Of a stretch of DNA of 64,000 nucleotides, positions 11,487-23,000 are shown piece after piece. Each line of letters starts with the position of its first letter. The first letter of the stretch is position 1. Source of the DNA: Paramacrobiotus metropolitanus (taxonomy: Eukaryota > Tardigrada > Eutardigrada > Parachela > Macrobiotidae); the NCBI RefSeq assembly GCF_019649055.1, contig NW_026570226.1:2728001-2792000 (forward strand), written 5' to 3'. The notes beneath the pieces are model-generated. The model saw nothing but the letters and a program-made list of their open reading frames with translations, was not told the origin of the DNA and made no database searches. The position numbers were made by a program, and so were the translations under genes.

Positions 11487-13161
11487 ATGGCAAAATTTGC
11501 CGATGTTTTGCTTCATGTTACGCTGTCCGCTATCGTATCTCTTTTAGGATGTGTTTCGATTGTTAAGCCAACAAGTTAGAGGTTTATTAATGACGAAGCG
11601 CAAGCGGAACCGGTAATTATGATATACATACCGGATGTTGAATATGGCGTTCAAGATAGAATATCAGTGCTTAATATTTAATGCGTCAAACATTTTTCCG
11701 ACATGAAATACGCGCACACCTACAGTGTAACTGTGTAAGGGTGCTGTAAACAGTAATTATCTTATGCGAAGGTGACAAAATGAAATGCACTGGAATAAAC
11801 ATCACCGCACGGTCTGCATGGGGCGCTCCCAGTATGAACGTTAGTATACCGTACTTGATCCATCCAGTGCGGTATATCGTGTACACGCATACCTACGGAG
11901 AAGCCTGCAACGATTTCCGAATGTGTCGCATGGTGGTAAGCGCTATCCGCGATTTCCACATGGATACTTCGTCATGGACAGCACAGACGGTTGCCAACTT
12001 TGTACCCGAAATTTTCTACAAGTAACTTTACAGTTTGGTCGCTCAGTAACATTTTAATCGAAAATACATTTCTTAATACATTTTGCTGATGGTGAATACT
12101 TTCATGCACTGCAGTTTTCTGATTGGAATGGACGGTAGTATATTCGAAGGACGAGGCTGGGACCGCAGGGCACAATTCCATCGTGATTACGATCAGAATG
12201 CTCTAGTGATCGCTTTCATCGAAAACATTTCGCTGTATGGTACGCAACGTTTTACTGCTGTGTTTCGGCTGTTTCCTGCGGCTAAAGAAAAGTGTAGTAG
12301 TAGCATGATACGTCCGGCGGTTTAGGATCATGTAGACAAGCCTTTCTTGTAGACAAACCAAACGAATATATTCAGTTACTTTAGAATACGTAACTATCAA
12401 ATTCGGCTTGAGATGATTGCAACGGGTGAAGCCATTCGAAATTTGTAATGGTGTGTTGTTACTGTTGTAGTATTGCTTTGGATCAAACTCTTGATGAACA
12501 TATCTGTACATAATTTACATTAATTATCCTGATGCAGGCGAAGGGTACAAAAAATTGACGTATGCCGCTGCTTTAGCGGCCAACGGACTGCTCAACTGCG
12601 CCATATCTTCTGGCTATTTGGATCCGGCAAACTATAACGTCATAATTAATATGCACCAGATGACTGAGAGCTACATTCTCAACCCGCAAACCATGCAGCG
12701 TAAGGATTTTGAGAGTTCTGGGGAAAGCCTTGTAATCATTATCCAGTGTATTAAATCGTTTCAGCGTTAAACGACACAAACAGTTTGCTCCCAGTCACAG
12801 AAGAGCCCGGTACATAATTTCCCCTGGGATTTTCTCCAGGCTGGCCCGCCTCTTTCTTTAAACTGTTTGTCGTTTTAGGGTTTTCTGACGGTGTGGTGGC
12901 GGGAATTGTTTTTGGCGTGGTTCTGATAATCATGCTCTTTCTTGTACTTCTGTCGCTGTTGTGGCAGTATCTGCAAACGGAAAGGATGAAGGTATGCACG
13001 TTTCATCAGGAGATATTGAAACTGACTAAATACGATTTTATTGACAGACTCTTTGCGATTACGAAGAATCAAGGCATCGAAGGAAAAGCAAGTTCTCCCG
13101 GGTGACATTGAAGATGATCTCCTTGCTTTCGGTCGTCAGCCGCGAGAGTGTGTCGGGATAA
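11487..13161 (+). CDS. Kinase-less PGRP transmembrane paralogue
   Basis: Divergent neighbour of the PGRP kinase. Exons: 11780-12021, 12115-12239, 12538-12699, 12879-12991 and 13048-13161 (TAA), all GT-AG with matching phases, giving 251 residues from the ATG at 11780. The PGRP domain shows NITARSAWGAP, VYTHTYG, a C-x5-C pair and FYNFLIGMDGSIFEGRGW. The catalytic cysteine is absent. The membrane exon (FSDGVVAGIV, then a hydrophobic run) matches the kinase gene's membrane exon in motif and in 1-to-0 phase. The last exon gives a 37-residue basic tail and a stop, with no kinase downstream. A short signal-peptide-like frame begins at an ATG at 11487 (MAKFADVLLHVTLSAIVSLL), but its splice to 11780 is unresolved. 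It may be a co-receptor, a decoy or a decayed copy. Confidence 0.75.
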
Positions 13162-13655
13162 CTGCAGTACATCTTCGAAACCAGCATATTTGCTGCAATG
13201 ATAGTTCGCCGTGCATTGTTTCAGTAGATGATATTCGCCGCATTATATCCCGCATACGTATACTAGTATTAATTTTTATCGGATCGGGCAGCAAAGATCG
13301 GCAACGATTAGAAGTACTTAAAACAATCAGTTCGATACAAGGCAGCATGAAGACCCAAACAAGTCCTGGCAAAGATTTTGGTATAGGAATAGGATTATGT
13401 CAAATACAAAGACATTTGTAAATGTGACGTACTTCGCAAATATCTAGCTGGTATAATGCGCGCAGGCTAAAAAAATCAACTACTGCTGCGCAGGGTAACG
13501 GTTGACCTTATGCTTAAGCTTATTGTCGTGCAACCTTTACAACATCCGGACAGTAAAAGTATCTGCAGTACTTTTACTGAGCGGTGGTTGTTTTCGTAGA
13601 TATGGCACGATTTGTTTTCGCGCGTAATGCGGTTATTTTGTTCGTTACCGTAACC
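13162..13655. other. Spacer 3' of the kinase-less paralogue
   Basis: No kinase motif (glycine loop, HRD or DFG) appears in any plus-strand frame here, which is why the paralogue is called kinase-less. No other feature was recognised. Confidence 0.45.
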
Positions 13656-14290
13656 ACACGAGACTCAACGCAACCCAACGCAACTTAACGCAACCCAGCG
13701 CAACCGTATGCAACTTAACGCAACTGCATGAAACTTAACGCAACTTAACGTAACCCAACGCAACTTAACGCAACTTAACGCAACCGCATGCAACTTAACG
13801 CAACTTAACGCAACTGCATGAAACTTAACGCAACTTAACGCAACCCAACGCAACTTTACGCAACCCAACGCAACTGAACGCAACAACGCAACCTGCCAAC
13901 TTACTTAATTGGCGCAACTTAACGCAGCCCAACGCAACTTAACGCAACCCAACGCAACTTAGTGCAACCCAACGCAACTCAACGCAACATGCAACCCAGC
14001 GCAACCGTATGCAACTTAACGCAACTGCATGAAACTTAACGGAACTTAACACAACCTAACGCAGCCGCATGCAACCCAACGCAACTTAACGCAACCCAAC
14101 GCAACTTAACGCAACCTCATGCAATTTAACGCAACTTGGCGCAACTGAACGCAATTCCATGCAACTCAACGTAACTCAATGCAGCTCAACGTAACTCAGT
14201 GTGACTCGACCTAGCTCACCGTAAGTTAATGCTATCAATGCGACTCAACGTAACTCAATGCAACCCAGCGCAGCTCAACAACTTAACGCA
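13656..14290 (+). repeat. Satellite array, CGCAACTTAA / CGCAACCCAA units
   Basis: Degenerate tandem array of 10-bp units (CGCAACTTAA, CGCAACCCAA, CGCAACCGCATG variants). The mirror-image array at 14824-15397 carries the complement. Open frames across it are repeat artefacts. Confidence 0.9.
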
Positions 14291-14329
14291 GATGGAATTG
14301 AATGCATGAAACTCTGAAACCTATTCTTT

Positions 14330-14580
14330 CGAGGGATTTAAACACGCAAAAAAAACTGAGAAAAAGCAAAAGGCAAAATAAAAAACCTAAAAGCATAAAA
14401 AACCTAAGAAACTTAAAAAATTTGAGAAATCTAACAAAACTTTAGGAATTCTAAGCAATCTAGGAAACCTCAGAAACCTAAGAACCCCAAGATATTAGAG
14501 AAACCTAAGAAACCTAAGAAACCTGAAAAAACCTAAGAAACCTAAGAACCCTAAAAGACCGAGAAATTAAAAAAATTTTA
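14330..14580 (+). repeat. AAACCTAAG-type repeat between the two arrays
   Basis: A-rich imperfect tandem repeat based on AAACCTAAG, lying between the two oppositely oriented satellite arrays. It resembles a degenerate telomere-like motif, but it is too irregular to call telomeric. Confidence 0.7.
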
Positions 14581-14823
14581 AAAAATGTTGTAATGGCATT
14601 CAAAGGTTAGTTCCGTCAAATACGTGACTTCGTACAGATTCCAGAGTTTTCTACTAAAAAAATTTCTTGCAGCATGTGAGCTATGCTGACTTGCGTCAAG
14701 ATGCATTTAACTGCATGGTACTGCGTTTAGTTACGCTAGGTTGCTTTGTGTTACATTGATTATTTACCTCCATGTAGTATGTAAGGTTGGGGTGCATTCA
14801 ACTATATGAAGATACATGAAATT

Positions 14824-15397
14824 ACGTAGAGTTGCGCTGGGTTGCGTGCCATTGCGTTGCGTTTCATTTCGTGGAGTTGCGTTGGGTTACATGCAGTTGC
14901 GTTGGGTTGCCTGCAGTTGCGTTGGGTTGCCTGCAGTTGCGTTGGGTTGCATGCAGTTGCGTCGGGTTGCATGCAGTTACGTTGGGTTGCATGCAGTTGC
15001 GTTGGGTTGCATGCAGTTGCGTTTGGTTGCGTGCAGTTACGTTGGATTGCATGCAGTAGCGTTCGGTTGCGTGCAGTTGCGTCGGGTTGCATGCAGTTGC
15101 GTTGGGTTGCATGCAGTTGCGTCGGGTTGCATGCAGTTACGTTGGGTTGCATGCAGTTGTGTGGGGTTGCGTGCAATTGCGTTGGGTTGCATGCAGTTGC
15201 GTTTGGTTGCGTGCAGTTGCGCCGGGTTGCATGCAGTTACGTAGGATTGTGTGCAGTTACGTTGGGTTGCATGCAGTTGCGTCGGGTTGCATGCAGTTAC
15301 GTTGGGTTGCATGCAGTTGCGTTGGGTTGCGTGCAGTTACGTTGGGTTGCGTGGCGGTTGCGTTGGGTTACGTTGGGTTGCATAGGTTACGTTGGAC
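14824..15397 (-). repeat. Satellite array, GTTGCGTTGGGTTGCATGCA units
   Basis: About 28 copies of a 20-bp unit GTTGCGTTGGGTTGCATGCA and variants. It is the reverse complement in type of the array at 13656-14290, so the pair forms an inverted arrangement. Frames of up to 241 codons through it are artefacts of the repeat period. Confidence 0.92.
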
Positions 15398-15937
15398 TGG
15401 AAATTTACCGATCTTCGTGGCGAAACAAACCGTGCCACATGTGTAGATTGTTTTCGACAAGCGGCAACTGCCTGCATAATTATGCCAATGCACATACTAA
15501 TGAATGCGTGCGTGCAGCTAGCGTTGTGAATCGGGAAATACTTGATTCCTGTCCTCAGCAGCGGTAAGAAACAGAAAGATCAAAGCGAAGCCATATTGCA
15601 TCATACCGTGACTATGTAAAGATATTACTGTACTCAGCGTTTTTTTCATACCGCCAAATTATAATGGATCTGTGAATATTTTCGATAATTCTGAGTTATT
15701 TGATAACTTTACGTTGCATTTACGGAGTGACTGAAAAACATTATGCTCGCAAGCGTTCGTTCCATTATGGAACGAACAGATCGGAGGCTACTGCTCTCCT
15801 TTATACTCGTGCAATATCTCCATCACGCGTGCACTGAAATAACGAAGAGGTCTAGTGTTAACAAATGCACCTCGTTAACAAATCGAAAAAATAGTACAGT
15901 GTCAAAAATAATATAAACTGTGACCGAGCTGCAGGAT
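15398..15937. other. Spacer with a 23-bp hairpin
   Basis: No gene recognised. A perfect inverted repeat GTTCGTTCCAT-T-ATGGAACGAAC lies at 15755-15777. Confidence 0.4.
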
Positions 15938-18550
15938 TCAACAGTGACGTCGCAGAAAAATCAGTTGCCGCAGATCCGGTAAAGATAAGCTGAAGATTAT
16001 GGGATCGACAACGGGTTGCAGTTCGGCTAGGGTGAAAACCCAAAACATCACGATGTGATCCTGCATAGTAGCCAAAACAGGCAAAAACATGTTGGCAGGT
16101 GTCCAGCAGATGATAACACTGACGGTCAAAATCGTCAGCAGTAAAAACGTGTTGGCTTCCGGCTTTGGCTGCTGATTAACCGTCTGCGCTGGCTGTGATG
16201 ATGACGCGTCGACTGGTTGTATTTGACCACCTGTAAAGGTCGACGGAAGGATTTTTTAAAGTGTTGTGATTACTAATAGCTTAGTACCAAGCTGACGCCC
16301 TTACGAGCTATGATTGAGTCGCCGCGTGGTGTGGTACAGTTTCGCATACGGTTATTTAATTTATAAGAAAGATACAAGTATTTGTTAAGAACAGAAACGT
16401 TTCACATAGTACATCTTAAACGCTCGATAAGTTAGTGGCAGTAGACAACTGAAACGTAAGATTGCCGCACTACGAGTTTTATTACAACTCCTTATATGCA
16501 ATATTCGGTGCTTGTCTACATAATACTACAAGCACAGCCCAATAACGTAGCAGTATTATTGGGGTGGAGTACTTTATAGCAAGTAAGGATGCAGAAAATG
16601 CATGTACGCTCAAACTGTTTGTTTTAGTTCTGGTGAGTGCTGCAACATGCACGCTTTACCGGCTGTCGTACTTAAATCTGTCAAATGAACTGTGAAATAA
16701 GGTAATGCACGAAACAAAATACAAGGTATTGTACCGGCATTTCGCATTTGCCGAAGTCTTCTCAAGCGCTTCCTGCGGATGTAAAAGACCACCGGATACT
16801 GAGCCAGCACAACAAACTGGGTGGTGAACGTCAAAGCTTGATAGAAGTACAACCAGGCCTGTTGTTTCGGCGCTGTTCTGAAGTTCATCATGCAGCCGAA
16901 TATCGTTTCCGGTGGTCGGTAGATCAGCGCATCCACAAGGGCCACGGGAATCACAACTAACTGGGAGGCTGTCCAGCACAGACCACACACAACAAGAGCG
17001 ACTCGAGTGCTGTGGCGTTCACGATACCGCACTGGGTACAGCACGGCGAAGCAGCGACTAACCGCGATCGTTGTATGGATTAAATACTGGAATGTCGCCG
17101 TGGTATTCCCGATATACAGGGGTGCTACGCCAAGTTCGGGCAGTTGGATAAAATAAATCCTACAGTATTCCAGTTGGTCTTTTAGTTTTCTGTTTTGCAC
17201 TTTTCTAGTGGAACTTTTCATGGCAAATTTAATGATACCAAAATTGGATCCGTTGAGTCTGTCAGTAACGAGTTGGGCGCTTAATAACGGGGAGGAGCAG
17301 TGGGCGTTTTAGGGATGGTTATTACAGCCTTTATAATTAAAATTCCCCAAACAATATTTTTGCACGCCATTTTCTGGAAACGTTTGAGTGGTCCAACGGT
17401 GTCTTTTTTGGGTTAGGAAAAGAATCTCGCGTCATCGGTGATCGAGATTACCTCGACACAACTTGTATCTCCCATAGACTTATATGTTGTAACGTACCTA
17501 ACGAAGGATGGGGTTGCCTAGCACAGAGACTTAAGTAACTTCGAGCTGACATATTTCGTGGGTGGAACGTGGTCCACATTAAACGATTTTAACGTTTTAA
17601 TGCATATCTACTGCTGAGGTGGGGAGAGGAAAGCGCCAGATAATTGGAGGCAAAAGCTAACAAAGCGACTGGGAAAAAAAAGTTATGGTTGCCGTTTGAG
17701 TTTGCTAGACCAGCTTGTCTCTGGCAAAGTGGGTGGATTGAAGCATTTAAACTATCCCTCAGTATCCTAGAGATGAGATTTTACAAAAAACAGTCGTCGA
17801 AAACTTCACTGGGTTGCAGGGCAAGCGTGCACAAAGGGTCACTCTCCACTTTTACTATGCCCACAGTTACATCGCAAAGGTCACGTAAATTAGGTTGTAA
17901 TCGAACGATCTGAGATACATTTCGCAAGAGCCTTAAATGGCGAACACGTCAGACTTATGTATTTTGGATAAAAATGTCAACGGAATTTTTAAACAAATTA
18001 TAATTCGGAGGAAGACTCTCACGGTACATGGGTCCAACAGTATTCTAAAACTGGTCTGCTCTAGTTTCGGACGCACTGCAATTCGAAACACGCTCTTAGC
18101 GTAAGGAACGATAATCCAAAAGATGGTAGACACATACGGCAATACTATAAAATTGTAATGATTCAGTCAATTGTGATGGGTGACCTGTGGTAGATTTCGG
18201 AAAAAAGTGCCCGAACTTGGCGTAGCACCCCTGTAGATACGAAACATACACCAATTTGGACCCCAGCACCAATGCGGAAATATATTGTTGTAGATTTCCA
18301 ACGGTCCAAATGCCACTGCATATTGGAAATTGGCGTAATGAAGGGCAAAGACATATATATGAAAATTTCGGACCATGCCAAAGTTAAGAAGATAAAATAT
18401 CAGTACAGTTCCATTCAGTGCAAAAATGGCGGCAATAATGCAGACCAACAGGATACCATCAAAGGACCAGGTCAACGGATTGACAGCCGGACCGCATGAT
18501 TCAGTATAATATAGTGTGAAAATAGTACTGTTATTCGCCACGGTATTCAT
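15938..18550 (-). CDS. Rhodopsin-type GPCR, three exons, 327 aa
   Basis: Exons (minus): 18550-18250 (start ATG, N-glycosylation site NNST, TM1 and TM2), 17124-16735 (TM3 to TM5) and 16230-15938 (TM6, TM7 and TGA). Both junctions are GT-AG in phase 1. The DRY box at the end of TM3 is replaced by SRC. TM6 carries CWTP and TM7 has DPIIF in place of NPxxY. The third intracellular loop is short and glutamine/proline-rich. With only 327 residues and a very short C-tail it resembles the compact orphan receptors of invertebrate lineage-specific families. No ligand can be assigned. An acceptor-like TTTTTCAG lies 8 bases before the ATG, so a 5' non-coding exon is likely. The first intron is bounded by a 28-bp inverted repeat. 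Confidence 0.8.
17115..17142 (+). repeat. 28-bp inverted repeat, copy at the intron 3' end
   Basis: Perfect reverse complement of 18208-18235. It covers the 3' splice site and about ten bases of the second exon of the compact GPCR gene. Confidence 0.9.
18208..18235 (+). repeat. 28-bp inverted repeat, copy at the intron 5' end
   Basis: Perfect reverse complement of 17115-17142. It begins 14 bases inside the intron, just after the GTATGT donor of the compact GPCR gene. Confidence 0.9.
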
Positions 18551-20061
18551 GATTGTGAACTGAAAAACCTCTTGTAAACCAGAGATCCTAGAACTTTGGG
18601 CTTGAAAACGGAGACTTTCCTTCAAAACTGGAAATTCTGTGTTCGATGAGTATTTGGCCACTCAAAACAGGCTGCTGCTCTTTTGAATTTCCATTTTTGT
18701 TTCGTAACGTAATTAGGTTAAAAGCTTCCTGCCAAAGCTGCGCGGAATGGTTACGATAGTTTCCGAAAACCGTCATAAAAATTGCAGGGGGTGATGAAAA
18801 CGGATAAAATTAGCTTCGAGTAAATACCGTAACTCGATGATGTCTATTTAAAGAAATTCGGCGAAACTCCGCTCTTAATGCTGATTTCTAGCATCCAAGG
18901 GCCTCTTTGCTTACCACTCTTGTCGTCCGACGGACAAAAAGCTCTCCGATATATTGCAAGTGCATAAAGAGAGCTGACTACCTTTTTTCCTCGGTTTATG
19001 TAAAAGATGCAATGCCCTCGAATCTATACTCTAAAGCGCTCAAATGATAATATCTGAGAGATAATTACTCGTGCATCAGCGTTCTGCAATAGGCAGTTAA
19101 TTTTACGGCGTTATTCCGCCGTAATTATCGAATTCATTTACTATTAGGGTGCGACAAAGCGTACTGCTGTTGTGATTCCGCCGAAATTTGGCGCAAGCGA
19201 ACACTCCCTCATTTCTCGGAAAATAAGTAAATGAGTTGGTTGATTTCGTGCTAATTTCCCACCAAATTATGGAAAATGTAACATATAAGCAGCCGGGCAT
19301 TCTGTTGACTTCCGTTTAATACCTAAAACGGTATTCATGTTGCAAAGCTGAATGTAATGGCAAGGGATCGGTTCAACGATGCAGCATTTATTTCTTGCTG
19401 CTGGCTTTTTCAAGTATTTTGAATTAAACTACCGCAGATTTGATGTTCAAACGGAAAGCATTAACAGTTTTACAGTAAATTAACAGTGAAACATTAACAG
19501 TAGCTTACAGTATTACGGCAGCATGAACCGGTACACGAGGGGGTTGGCTGCACGCACAAGACGAGTTCGTAACAATACTGACTGCGCGCACGGAAAATTC
19601 ACAAAAGTCGTTTTCTTGCTATTTTTTTAACTGATCAGCTTCCTATACTATGGAGCCTAAATCGCTGAAAACCCGTAACGTTGAAATACAGAAACTGCTG
19701 TATTACGAGCAATAACCTGCTAGTTGCACGAGTGAGCAGTAGCACCAGTATCATAGGGCTGCGGTAAGATATGAGTACTGCACGGGTATCTGTGCTGTTG
19801 GAAATCAGTAGTAAATTGGAAACAACATTGGAAATCAGTAGTAAACTGTAATACCGAAAGAGCTTAACATAAGTTCGGATTTGCATTATTATTACTGAGG
19901 GTTTCATTGACTTTACGCACATTCGGCATGAACAGTACCCAATCACAGTCGGCATTATGTACAACAAGTGAAATGAATTTCCATTGCGGGTTAATTTACA
20001 CACTACTTAATTTTCCATCTGTGACACCATCACCCGGGTTTGACAAGAAACAGAAAACTGC
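18551..20061. other. Spacer between the two rhodopsin-type GPCR genes
   Basis: No supported gene. It holds short direct repeats (GGAAATCAGTAGTAAA twice near 19797-19850) and AT-rich sequence. Part of it probably holds the promoter and 5' non-coding exon of the compact GPCR. Confidence 0.35.
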
Positions 20062-23000
20062 TTATAGCATGGGAAGCTCTTCGATCGGCGTCAGCGTCAC
20101 CGAGGCGTTACCGTTGCCGTTGCTCATGGGTGAGCGTCTGTTCAATGAGCTTGACGAGGTGAACGTGTACTGCGTCCCGCAGTCCGGCCGTTTTAGACTG
20201 CCGCTGTAGTCGGTGCGGACGCTGTAGCGAAAGGTGCCGCTCCGACTGATGTTATCCCGGTTGGACGCCGGCAGCGGCCGGCAGCACAGGGCATGCTGGA
20301 ACTTGGTGCGGAATTTCGTGGACATAAAGTAGAGGACCACCGGATTGCAGGCGCTGTTCATGTACAGCATGATGCGGGCGAAGTACAGCAGTGTAAACCA
20401 GCTGGGTGCGCCCAGGGCCTCGTACCATTTTGTGTCGGCGTAGATGGTCCAGACGGACAAGATGCGGAATGGCAGTAGGCAGACGAAGAATGCTCCAACC
20501 TGGATAGAAAAGTGAAACGTTTTAGATGACACCGATCTTACTGCACGCTAACCGGTTATGAAGACTGACCAAAAGTGAAATTCAGCTGATGGCTAACGCT
20601 GTGCCAGACGTTAACTGCGCTGACCGGTTTATTGCTGCTATGACAGAGTATTGTATTCGTATTGCATCCCGGCACTGCTGCATGTGCAATAAATTTCTTC
20701 CCGCTGCTAGTCTTGCCCATCATCGCTAAACCTAAAGTATGTATTTTTGTATTCTGTACCCGTTTTACGGCTTTTCCTTTGCTAATAATAAAGTTCTAAG
20801 TTATTAATATGTACTTCGTATTTTAACGTGTTACGTGCCGCGCCAAAATTTTGCCTTGGCTGTCATTATTAAATCTGTTGTACAGAGTACATTTGTGTGA
20901 ACTGTAGCGGCCCAAGTTGCACCACGGAAAACGGCATATGCAGCGAGTGCATGCTCATGCGTTCGCATGCACGAACAGTCACACTTTACGAGTTAGTGCT
21001 GATTTCTCATACACAAAAGTCTCCTGTGCAGTTTGATCGAGCCGCTACTGTTCAACGAAGAAAAGAACTCGTATAATAAAAGAACATGTTGCCTTCATAA
21101 TTTCTGATGATTTAGAAATACTTAAGTATCCGAGTCGGACGCAAAAAAAGAACGCTGAATAGATTGGAGGACGATCGTACATAGGGTCCTCGGCAACAGA
21201 ACAACGAACGTCGGTAAGCATTCTGCCGTGATTTCATATACGCTGTTGAATTGGAGGAAGCGTAAAAGAACTGTCGCTGTTCCACAAAAACTAGTCTGTG
21301 CAAATCGTTATAAACGGCCGCCAGATTCGCACGATGAATTCGTCATTGGCGTCTCCTGATAACATCGTCCCGGCATCTTCATTATTCATGATTTATGTCA
21401 GATGGACGACAAGCAGCCGCCTTGTGCACAACATAATTATGCCCAATTACCGACCGCCACGGCCGCGTCGGTTCCTTGAAAGAAAAATGACTCGTGCGCA
21501 TCGTCCCAACATAAACTCCCTAATCTGCCCAACGCCATCAGCAGTGGCGCTCCATCTACTCAAAAACAACCGGCAGAGTTGCAATTACTCTTCGCCACCC
21601 GGAATTACCCCACCCCAGCATTCCGACCATTACTCAAGCTCTCCGCTGGCTCAGCCGAAGAAGCACCGTTTCTTCAACTTACCACCGTTGCCAACATGAT
21701 CACGACCTGCTTCCGCGCCCGCATATTCGTCGCCAAGGAGTCCGTGGTGACGCCGAGGGTCTTGTAGGAGTCCCTTATCAGGTGGTGGCTGATGAAAGCG
21801 TACAGGACGAGTAAGATGAAAAAAGGGATGACGAAGAACACCACCACCACCAGGATCATGTAGGCTTCCTTCAGTTTGGTGTCGATCGGTTGTGCACAGG
21901 ACGGCACCAAGTGGTCAAAACGACTGTGGTTTACTGTAAAAAAACCAGAGGTCATTGTTCCTTCTCAGTATAGTGAGCAGATATTACTGCGCGGTGATTA
22001 GTCCAAGCATTTAAACAACCGTCCGTAACTTTCCAGAAAGGATAGTGCTCATAATAAATTATTTTTGTAAAACGCTGTTCGAGCGAGCATTTTGAAATAT
22101 GTATTTTATATCCGATAAATTTTTAAAACTAATCATATATTTTAAATTCTTTGCGTGCTTATGGTTCTGCAAATGCCGGTATCTGTATGATGTAAAGGAA
22201 TATTCGAGGCATATATCCTTTTCTAAAAAGCGTTTGTAGGCGCATGAGCGCTTAAGTTCTTACAAGTTCTGTTTGGTTTTTTTACAGTACTTACAGACAG
22301 TTACTGTACCCTAACCCTGTACTTGAAGGAAATTTGTACGCTATGAGCGGCACGGTGCTGTATAGCCGGATAAACGAGTACAGTTTGGTATTATACCATT
22401 CATCAAGAACATTAAACCGCGTTTCAAAACTCTGTCAGAATGTTTTCTTAACAAAGACCATTAGCCATTACTCAATACGGTTGGCAGAGGTCCATGGCGG
22501 AAACTGATGTATGACGATGATTGACGCGATTGGTCGACAAGTAAGACAGAAACACGTCCATGACTGCCGCATAAGCAACCGCAGTACATACCTGAAGAGT
22601 ATGTGGGTATGAGCGCAAAGGGGATACTGGTGACGAAGGCCACGCCCCATATGACAATAATCATGGCCTGACTGCGATTGCGGCTGGCCAGATACTGGGC
22701 CTTCAGCGGATAGATGATGGCCAGGAAGCGCTCGAAACTGATGGCCAGAATCGTCAGTACTGACAGATGAGTGACGGAGTATTCCAAAAAAGGGACGGCA
22801 CGGCCTATATGATATGTCCACATAATCATATTATTCACTGTGTATATAAACATAATAATCATCAACAGCGAACCGGGCGGCGGCTCTAATAGCGCCGCTT
22901 ATTGGCTTAATGAGCTGTGTGCACGCGTGTACAAACGGGGGTTAACGCGGTCGCCGGTGACTGGCTAATTAATGTCGTGTCGAGAAGTAAACAGCAGCAG

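Noticed and set aside
13048-13421. Alternative longer frame after the membrane exon of the PGRP paralogue, as a possible kinase remnant
   Set aside because: It needs a phase break at the acceptor and shows no kinase motif.
14802-15567. Frames of up to 241 codons on both strands with CVGLHAV-type repeats
   Set aside because: They are read-throughs of the 20-bp satellite and exist in several frames at once.
19635-20003. 122-codon minus-strand frame between the GPCR genes
   Set aside because: Composition follows short direct repeats and AT-rich spacer; no domain.
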